Source: Brienomyrus brachyistius (taxonomy: Eukaryota > Chordata > Actinopteri > Osteoglossiformes > Mormyridae). Taken from it: a stretch of DNA of 64,000 nucleotides. The position numbers and the translations under genes were made by a program. The notes under the pieces are model-generated. The model had not been told where the DNA came from, searched no databases, and was given only the letters and a program-made list of their open reading frames with translations. How positions within the stretch are numbered: position 1 is the first letter of the stretch; each line of letters begins with the position of its first letter. The stretch spans positions 1 to 64,000 of the forward strand of contig NW_026043005.1 of the NCBI RefSeq assembly GCF_023856365.1. Direction: 5' to 3'. Of this stretch, positions 56,923-64,000 are shown piece after piece.

Positions 56923-57202
56923 ATCTAGACCTACCACATCAGGTAGGAAGGTGCCTATTTCTACCAACTATTCAGACCATCAGACCCAAACCATACATTC
57001 AGTCATGCACAGGCACTCCACCAGAGGGCTCTACATTCTGTCCTACATCTGCTCACCTGTTAGACCCACACTCAGTCTCCATCCTGATTTCTACCTACTA
57101 CTCGGACTATCTCACCAAAACCAGTCCTGTGGCCTGTTCTATGAAGCGGGGTTACTGGCTTATTGGGGAAACTTGTCGGATTTCTTGATCGGGACCTTCA
57201 AC

Positions 57203-57345
57203 TGCTCTGCCATAGAGAGCATCCTAACATGCTGCCTTACGGTCTGGTATGCGGGCTGCTGGTGGCCTCCTACCGCTCTGCCATAGAGAGCATCCTAACA
57301 TACGGCCTTACGGTGTGGTATTCGGGCTGCTGGTGGCCTCTATGA
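57203..57345 (+). mobile_element. L2-like LINE fragment in ~71-bp tandem duplicate
   Basis: TCTGCCATAGAGAGCATCCT..ACGGTCTGGTATGCGGGC occurs twice in a row. Each copy reads SAIESILTxxLTVWYxGCWW, the C-terminal WY motif region of L2-type reverse transcriptases. In normal elements this motif occurs once, so the duplication is local. Confidence 0.7.
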
Positions 57346-57689
57346 CTTTTTTTGTAGACAGTCCATCTGTGTGGTGCTGTTTGCACGAATTGTTTTGGGA
57401 AATGCACTTACAGTTTTGCAGATGTTAAGGGTGATTCCAGAAATGCATCAAAGCAACTGAGGAACTGCAATGTCACTGTACAGTTACTTATAATGGGCGC
57501 CAATGTAATGTGTAGAGTGGCAAATAAACTGATTCACCATTTACTCTCATGTACATCACTTAAAATGCTTGTTTTAAATGCAAATGTGTGAATGTAAATC
57601 TAAGCAGTAAAGCTACAATTTACATTCTGTTTGCATGGTGGAAAGAACATTTAATCTGCCTTTTAAGTGTGATTAGAATATCTAATGCC

Positions 57690-57905
57690 TGTGTGCTTGT
57701 AATAAGATGGTCGCTGGTTCAAACCCAGCCACAGCACATCTCTGCGTCCTTGAGCGAGGCCCTTAACCCCCAGCTCACTGGGCATCACTATGGGTGGCTG
57801 CCCTTCGCAGACAACTTACTCTGTTTACTCTAAAAAAAAGAGAGCAAGTTGAGAGAGAAGTTAAGACAATTTCTCCACAGGGACCAATAAAGTATCAATT
57901 ATTAT
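57690..57905 (+). mobile_element. tRNA-derived SINE, same family as 1,965-2,172
   Basis: A B-box GGTTCAAACCC and then CTTGAGCGAGGCCCTTAACC, GGTGGCTGCCCTTCGCAG, an AGAGCAAGTTGAGAG hairpin partner and the end ACCAATAAAGTATC. It lies ~400 bp upstream of the NITR leader exon. Confidence 0.8.
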
Positions 57906-58287
57906 TACTGTATGAGAGACTGTCTAATATCAGATAGATAACAGACTCATACTGTGCTGAGCTTGTCTGAGAGAGATGATTAGCAAATGCTCTCCCACAG
58001 TATCTCAGCACTCTGTACAAAGAACTTTATATGCTCAGTATCTGCTCCTGTTTATCTAATTGTTCTCATTTTAACTGGATGTTAAGGAGTAAATTAATAA
58101 ACGTCATGTAAGTGCACATTAAAATGCTTTTTCACTGTTACTTAAGTTCCCATGTGAACAGCCAATCAGATCAGCCTGATGTGTGTCTCTCTGTTTCCTC
58201 TCTGTTTCCTGCCCTTTCATCCCGACCACGACCATGATCTCTCACTTAGCAGCAGAGCAGTTTATTCTAAACAGTGGAAGCACAAAA

Positions 58288-58321
58288 ATGTTCAGACTCT
58301 TTGGTCTTCTCATTTTCATTA
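58288..58321 (+). CDS. nitr: NITR exon 1, leader
   Basis: ATG in AAAAATGTT context. MFRLFGLLIFI is the start of a signal peptide completed in exon 2. Donor A|GTAAGG, phase 1. No clear TATA box upstream. Confidence 0.8.
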
Positions 58322-59007
58322 GTAAGGCCCTATAATATAAATTATTTTGGGATTTTAATATTTTCATTTATCTGTATGATGTGATCAGTGGAATTTGGCC
58401 ATTTAATCTGCATCATAGTTAATAGTTATTTAGATTACTATTATATGTCTTATTTGATTATGATTTTTTTTGTTTTTCTGTTTTTGCAGACACTGCACTG
58501 ACTACAGATGTTGTTCAGCCCAGTCACCTGATGAGGGTTCAGCTTGGAGACAGTGTGACCCTGACATGCTTCTGTCAAGGAGAAACAACTTTTGTTACTT
58601 TGTTTAAGCAAGCTGTTGGTCGGAAGCCCCAGCCCATGGCGAAAGCACTTCTCTACGTACCTGGTGAATTTTACAAGGAATATAAAAGCATAAAACGTTA
58701 CTCCTTACTGAATGCAGAGGGGAGTTTTAACCTCACTATTTCTAACGTGGAGCCGTCAGATTCTGCAGTGTATTATTGTGCTGCTGTGTTTCTTCATGAG
58801 GTCACCTTCGGGAATGGAACCTTTGTCATAATCACAGGTAAATGAGATTCCAACTATTTTCATATTTGCTTTATTATAATGTCAGTAAGATTATTCCCTG
58901 CAAAATAATTTTGACAGTTTAGTTGTTTGTCAATATAAAATTAGCAAAGATACCTTATTGTCTGCTTTGTTCCATAAATGTTTTTCTAAACATCAAACAA
59001 AAATCAT

Positions 59008-59038
<31 letters not shown>

Positions 59039-62000
59039 ACAATTTGTTGCATTTTGCTTGCTGTCAGCCAAAAGCCTAACCTTCTCTTTATACAGATGTT
59101 AATGTTACACATTGCAGCCTCTTTAAAACAAATAACATAAAAAAATGTTTGAGTTGTTATATACAGTATAGGACTGTGCAAAAATCTTAAGCAACAAAAG
59201 AAAATTATTTTTGACGTTATTTATCTGAGCAGTCAGTGTGTATTCACTCTGAAAAAAAAAATGCATGATTTAACATATGAACTAGGGATGTGCACCATTC
59301 AGAACTGATTTGAGAATGAAATTCTCAAATACGTATCCTAAAATTCAGGATTTTGAATACATATATGAACTTGAATTTCAGTTCATTTTGTTAATCTGAA
59401 TTACATTTGAATTGTGGTTGAAAACAGGTTGTGGCATTGAAATTTATATTTGAATTTAAAGAAGAAGAACGAAAAAGGGTTTGGATTCAAATTCAAGTTC
59501 ATATACGTACTGTAGGTGTAGCTTTTAACTAAAATATGAACTTTAATTTAAATATGAATTATACATAAACACATTAACATTGTTATACATCATTGTTATA
59601 AAAATGTCGTTTTGTAAAGAATGAAATAATGCAACATTTGAAGTGTCACCTAAAATAATAATTATACTGTCATTTTGTGCACCATGGTGGATCTGCTCAT
59701 AGGAAGAGCTGAGTGTCTCTCCTTAAAAGTCAGTGTTGGCTGCAGTGACGGCAGTTTCTAACCTAAGAAACGTCCCAAACACTTTTCCTGCATCAAAAGT
59801 CAAACTAGTCCCTATTCCTGCCATGAAAGGTTCACATAATGTCACCGATACCTGAACCAACCATGTTTATCAGAGGATGCCAACCCTTTGGCTGCAGCTT
59901 TCTCTGCACACGCTGAGAGAGTCTTCAGTGTAGCAGGAAAAGATTTCAGGCCAGAAGATTGCAAATTAAATCATGAAACCTTTGAAGATATTATGCTGAA
60001 TAAATGTAATAATAATGAAAAATTAGCAATGTGTATTGGAATAAAGCATAATTGTATTTGCCATGACGTTTTGCTTTTCGCTGTAGTGCTATGGTTGAAC
60101 GGAAAAACTTACTTTTGTGTGCATAAGAAAATAAATAGGAGGAACTACGAAACCAAGTAATTCCTTTTACTATGTATACTTTTTCTTTAATGTTAAAAGA
60201 TAGACAAACTAGTAATGGGCAAACAGCTCTTCGGCTCTTGAATTAAATTATGCAGGTACTACAGCAAAATGCTCAAAAATACCAAAACACATCAAGAGCT
60301 AAATATGCAAAAACAATAAATACCTTCCTGTGGAAAAGGGGCAACATAAACCAAATGTAAAGTCACGAAAATCATGAAAATATAAAGTACACTTTACACA
60401 CTTCATTTCTTTGAATTGAAATTAATTATATTCATCTACCTTCATACATTAATACAAGACATTATATGATTATAATGTTTGTTATTATCATATAATTTTT
60501 ATTTAGGTATTATGTAGGTGCAGTTAATGTATAGTGTTACCTGATATATACTAATAAGCAGTAATACAATAAAAAGAGAGAAGAATGTCAGCTGTTCTCC
60601 AAGAAGTTACTGATTTCTTGGATGGCTAGAAGAACATCGATTCAGTTCCCAAAAATCTGTAAGAACAATTTTTGAGGATCTGTATTTTCCATTGTTATTC
60701 TCAAAGGGCTGTCATCATGACTATTTTGCTTTTCAGGTAAAGACTCCAACAGCAGGACTGTGGTACAGCAGCCTGTGTCTGACACATTGCAGCCAGGAGA
60801 CTCTGTGAGCCTGCAGTGTACGATAGAGACTGGGAGCTGTGCAGGAGAACACAGTGTTTACTGGTTCAGACATGGATCAGGAGAATCCCTTCCTGGAGTC
60901 ATTTACAGCCATGGAAACAGCAGTGATGAGTGTGAGAAGAGCCCTGAGGCTGGATCTCCTACACGGAGCTGCGTCTACAGCCTCCCCAAGGGGAACCTCA
61001 GCCTCTCCGATGCTGGGACTTACTACTGCGCTGTGGCCATGTGTGGGGAGATGCTGTTTGGGAACGGCACATAGCTGGATATAGATGGTAACACCCAGTG
61101 TGGGGAGATGCTGTTTGGGAACGGCACACAGCTGGATATAGATGGTAGCACCCAGTGTGGAGAGTATATCTGCTTCAAAGTTTTATTTAGCTTATTCTGC
61201 TATTAAGACATTTATTTCTTTTTTTAATGTAATGAATTTTCTAATTTAAGTGCTTAAATTAAATTACACAGATGTTAATTTAATAATTATCCATCCATCC
61301 ATCCATTTTCCAAACCGCTTATCCTATTGGGTCGCGGGGGGTCCGGAGCCTAATTTAATAATTATTTCAAATATTAATATCCATCCATCCATCCATTTTC
61401 CAAACCGCTTATCCTATTGGGTCGCGGGGGGTCCGGAGCCTAATTTAATAATTATTTCAAATATTAATATAAATTGTTAAAATGCAAAATACTAGAAGTT
61501 CATGTTAAAAATGGACTATTTACAAAACAACTGCTGTAATGTGTTATCGATTTGATCTTTAACTAATGTAATGTAAGCAAATGGGAAATGTGTCTCTATA
61601 TCATTATGCTGAAATCTATCTCTTTGTTACAGGCTTTCAGAAGCTGCTGGATCCTCTTCACTCTGGCTTGCTGATAGTTTTATCTTGCAGCATTATTCTG
61701 AACGTTGCTCTCATTTGTATAAGATGTAAACTGACCTGTACACACTGTGCAGGTACGCTGCCCGGCTTTATGCACTCAGAAGGACAAAATGTAGATTTTA
61801 ACAAATTATAGAAATATAAAATTGTTTTATGATAGATAACATTTTCATATTAAAACCACTCTTGCAGGTAATACAGTTTTAAAATCCATTATTAAATCTC
61901 ACCTTATTTATATAAACCTTTTTGTACTGTAAGATTTACATTTTTGTATTATATCTTTCATATTTTGCAAAATCTATTGAAATATACATGTTGCAATAAG

Positions 62001-62568
62001 TTGCATATCAATAACTTTTATTACCAAGATCTCCTTTATAGCAATTTTATTATATATGATATATGAGAACAAATGACACGTATCCAAACATGCACACTTA
62101 AATTGACAGAAGTCATTTTTACTTTCATTTTTGAGACAAAAAGGATGTTGATTGCTTGAAAATTCGGAATGTTATCTGACCACGGTATGATACCGTGCGA
62201 AATTAAATAATATATTGATGTGTTATATATTTTAAACAGATGAAAAGAACAGTGATATATCAAAAGTGGAATGGTCACGCAAGCAAGTATGTAATAAATA
62301 TTTCAAATTACAAATCGTCAGTAAAACAAATGAACCTCAGACTGATTTCCATCCTGGGATCAGCATTTTAAGTGCTATTTGTGAAAATAGGTAATAGCAA
62401 ACCGATTTGATCCATCCAATTCTGCCATCTTTGTCTCCACAGTGCCATGACGAGGACACACTGAATTACGCTGCCCTGAACCTTAAGAAGCCAAAACCCA
62501 GGAGACAGAAGAAAGACGGGAATAATGACACTCTGTATTCTGACCTCCGCTACAGAGATTATGAATAA
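58288..62568 (+). CDS. nitr: novel immune-type receptor (NITR), inhibitory type; in-frame stop in I-domain exon
   Basis: Six exons, all bounded by GT-AG with matching phases: 58,288-58,321 leader; 58,490-58,837 V domain; 60,737-61,087 I domain; 61,633-61,752 transmembrane; 62,240-62,286 and 62,443-62,568 cytoplasmic. NITRs are fish Ig-superfamily receptors with rearranged-looking but germline-encoded V and I domains, each ending in a J-like FGxG motif. Here these are TFGNGTFVII (V) and LFGNGT (I). The I domain has the family six cysteines and YWFRHGSGES. The tail has LNYAAL, a canonical ITIM, and TLYSDL, ITIM-like, so SHP-type phosphatase recruitment is expected by analogy. Oddities: TAG at 61,072 in the I domain J-like strand, followed by a 57-bp tandem copy reading CAG there; and Leu for the core Trp in the V domain. 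Either a pseudogene, a secreted form, or a sequencing error. A hAT remnant occupies the V-I intron and a SINE fragment the next intron. Confidence 0.9.
58490..58837 (+). CDS. nitr: NITR exon 2, V domain with J-like end
   Basis: LGDSVTLTCFCQGE (first Ig cysteine), VTLFKQAVGRKPQP (Leu where VTW is usual), SFNLTISNVEPSDSAVYYC (second cysteine with DSAVYYC), then TFGNGTFVIITG. Fully open. The Trp-to-Leu change needs only TGG to TTG. Phase 1 on both sides. Confidence 0.92.
59011..59038. repeat. (ATT)n microsatellite in NITR intron 2
   Basis: About nine ATT units. Confidence 0.85.
59880..60030 (+). mobile_element. hAT transposase C-terminal dimerisation fragment
   Basis: Plus frame PLAAAFSAHAERVFSVAGKD then LNHETFEDIMLNKCN, the hAT family C-terminal motif (SAxxERVFSxAG). 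It lies within the NITR V-I intron. 59,283 carries CTAGGGATGTGCACC, which looks like a hAT end, so a decayed element may fill 59.28-60.2 kb. Confidence 0.75.
60737..61087 (+). pseudogene. nitr: NITR exon 3, I domain with in-frame TAG
   Basis: QPGDSVSLQCTIETGSC, EHSVYWFRHGSGESLPGV, SSDECEKSPEAGSP, LSLSDAGTYYCAVAMCGEML, FGNGT, then TAG at 61,072-61,074 where LDI is preceded by a Lys or Gln codon in the family. Donor GATG|GTAACA. Read-through codons after the stop (LDID) keep the frame. Confidence 0.88.
61041..61154 (+). repeat. 57-bp tandem duplication of the I-domain J-like end and donor
   Basis: Two exact-length copies (61,041-61,097 and 61,098-61,154) plus a few bases of a third. They differ at TAG versus CAG (stop versus Gln) and GTAACA versus GTAGCA (donor). 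Period 57 is a multiple of three. Confidence 0.95.
61276..61470 (-). mobile_element. 5'-truncated SINE with 15-bp TSD, then 90-bp tandem copy
   Basis: A 60-bp SINE 3' end (61,291-61,350) is flanked by TAATTTAATAATTAT on both sides (61,276-61,290; 61,351-61,365). The block 61,291-61,380 is then repeated exactly at 61,381-61,470. It lies in NITR intron 3. Confidence 0.9.
61633..61752 (+). CDS. nitr: NITR exon 4, transmembrane segment
   Basis: GLLIVLSCSIILNVALICI is a 19-residue hydrophobic span followed by RCK, a stop-transfer signal. It carries no membrane-embedded Lys or Arg, so no adaptor pairing of the activating type is indicated. Confidence 0.85.
62240..62286 (+). CDS. nitr: NITR exon 5, cytoplasmic linker
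   Basis: A TTTAAACAG acceptor, DEKNSDISKVEWSRKQ, GTATGT donor, phases 1 in and 0 out. Confidence 0.75.
62443..62568 (+). CDS. nitr: NITR exon 6, ITIM tail and stop
   Basis: CHDEDTLNYAALNLKKPKPR and DTLYSDLRYRDYE, then TAA. LNYAAL fits the (I/V/L/S)xYxxL inhibitory motif. TLYSDL has Thr at the first position, closer to a switch-type motif but with Leu at the end. The stop overlaps an AATAAA hexamer. Confidence 0.88.
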   Translation, partial: CHDEDTLNYAALNLKKPKPRRQKKDGNNDTLYSDLRYRDYE

Positions 62569-63145
62569 AGATGCTTCTCATTCATGTCAGTCACACAGAG
62601 TGTTCAGGGTGTAGCTTTAATAATGTTCAGAGGAGGGCAGGGGAGCCAGTGCTTCTGAGACTGAATCACGGGATTTTACGGAGCACCGGTGCTGAGTTTG
62701 GTGTCAGTGTGTTTGGGGCGCATTTTTACTGGAAGTGCAAATGTTCAAGCCAGACTGGGGGCTGAGGGAGGGGGAGAGGGGAGCCACAGAGATTATTTCT
62801 TCATGGCATGGGGGGGAATAAGCGGCTTTAATGTTGTGGAAAGGCTGAGTTGCTGCAATCAGTTCTTTGATGTCACACATGCTTACTTGTCTCCCTTGTG
62901 TACCATGCTGAATGGTTTGGGGCAAACGCACAGGGACTGATCGATTATATTAAACAGATGAAAGAAACTGAATGAAAATTTCAAGTGTTCTTAAATTACG
63001 TTTTTCATTTAATTGTGTGTTCTGGATGTATTTTTGAGTATATACATGTACCTGTATATGTACCTGTATATATACCTGTGTCGTTAATAACGATGTGGAT
63101 AATTAAGAAAGAGGAGTTTTGTTTCTTGCTCCCTGTCTTGTTACT
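62569..63145. other. NITR 3' flank, no further gene recognised
   Basis: GC-rich to 62.9 kb, then AT-rich. No additional Ig-type exon was seen up to the window end, although NITRs usually occur in clusters. Confidence 0.45.
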
Positions 63146-63149
63146 TGGC

Positions 63150-63262
63150 TCACAAACATACACACACATAGACACACACACAAACATACACAGACACACA
63201 AACACACACACACATAGACACACACACACACAAACACACATGCACACATGCACACACACACA
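63150..63262. repeat. (CA)n microsatellite
   Basis: Interrupted CACACA tract with GACA and AACA variants. The Cys/Val-rich frames over it are artefacts. Confidence 0.9.
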
Positions 63263-63494
63263 CTGCTACGGCTCTGTAAGAACACTACCATGCTCTTTTG
63301 TGTGAGTGGGGTGGGGGGTGTTAAATAAGATGAAAATGACAATGGCTGTACTTTTGTTATGTCAGTTGTGTTTCTATAGTCATTGTATCATATTCCACAA
63401 GCTTTTTATTCTACAAGATGTACAAGCCAGTCAGTGTATTCAGTGGGGTGTTCAGGAGTCATTAGGTTCTGAAAAATGTCTTGCATTTAAAACA

Positions 63495-63650
63495 TAATGT
63501 ACTTTTGAATACTTAAGTATTTTTAGATGCAAATACTCCAGTACTTTAACTGAAGTAAAAAATTAACTGAAAAACTTTGAGTATTATTTGACGAGGAGTA
63601 TCTATACTTAACTCAAGTAGTGAAGTTGTGTACTTTGTCCACCTCTGTCC
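63495..63650. mobile_element. MITE-like repeat
   Basis: Contains AAGTATTTTTAGATGCAAAT, CTTTAACTGAAGTAAAAA and TTGTGTACTTTGTCCACCTC, a dispersed fish repeat with ACTTAAGTA-type inverted pieces. Boundaries are uncertain. Confidence 0.4.
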
Positions 63651-64000
63651 AAAAGTGACATACAGCTGTAAGCTGTTTGGGTTTGTTTGTCTGCTGAGTG
63701 CTTCTCTGCAGTGCTGCAGATGTTTCCACTGGTTAGATGCAGCTCAGGAAGACTGACCCACTGACTGCACTGTGCTGGACTCACTTTGCAAAGAGTAAAA
63801 ACCACACAGACAGAACAATATCTGCTTCTTGTAAGACCCTGTTTCCTCTCTACCTCACCCAGGTCACGCTTTCAAGTATTCAGCCTAAGTTATTTTATCC
63901 AAACAAGCCACCATTATTATTCATGCAGCTGGACATTTGACTGGAGCACATGATTGCTACATATCACTACTGTACATGGAACGGAATGTACAGTTTTCAC

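Noticed and set aside
63005..63342. Cys/Val-rich and His/Thr-rich frames
   Set aside because: Translation of a (CA)n microsatellite.

Overview
The window is repeat-dense vertebrate DNA, almost certainly from a ray-finned fish. It has no bacterial-type operons. It carries teleost-type SINEs, CR1-like and L2-like LINEs, Tc1/mariner and hAT DNA transposons, Ty3/gypsy remnants and solo LTRs. Its clearest host gene is a novel immune-type receptor (NITR), a family known from ray-finned fishes. Only three host loci could be supported, and all three carry visible damage or an unexpected stop.

Layout. 1-8.5 kb: LINE and SINE remnants and one short hAT-type MITE with an 8-bp target duplication. 8.58-10.39 kb: a 46-bp minisatellite with a 690-bp higher-order repeat. 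12.4-13.5 kb: a CR1-like LINE end nested in an L2-like LINE. 13.87-16.06 kb: a four-exon chemerin-like gene (rarres2-like) with a one-base frameshift in exon 1. 18.3-24.8 kb: a hAT-like fragment, a GC-rich proline-coding LTR-retrotransposon piece, an internally deleted Tc1 element and a 14-unit satellite with (TA)n tracts. 25-33.7 kb: Tc1 and gypsy fragments, a heat-shock-like promoter fragment, and a complex tandem array holding four identical 73-bp tRNA-like sequences. 33.8-36.1 kb: a broken hAT transposase gene hosting a MITE. 37.6-47.5 kb: SINEs, LINEs, a solo LTR inside a LINE, and gag and integrase remnants. 47.45-50.31 kb: a large inverted repeat. 50.79-52.78 kb: the last three exons of a brachyury-like T-box gene, ended by a premature stop and a solo LTR inserted in the coding exon. 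53.9-57.9 kb: an integrase-type transposase remnant, a perfect 36-bp hairpin and another MITE. 58.29-62.57 kb: the NITR gene, with leader, V domain, I domain, transmembrane segment and an ITIM-bearing tail.

The host genes do not form a pathway. The NITR locus is read as an inhibitory receptor gene. Its I-domain exon ends in a 57-bp tandem duplication whose first copy carries an in-frame TAG, so the allele would give a receptor without transmembrane anchor or tail, or no stable product. The chemerin-like and brachyury-like loci look like decaying duplicates. Everything else is mobile or tandem DNA, often nested, and the nesting gives a relative order of insertions.
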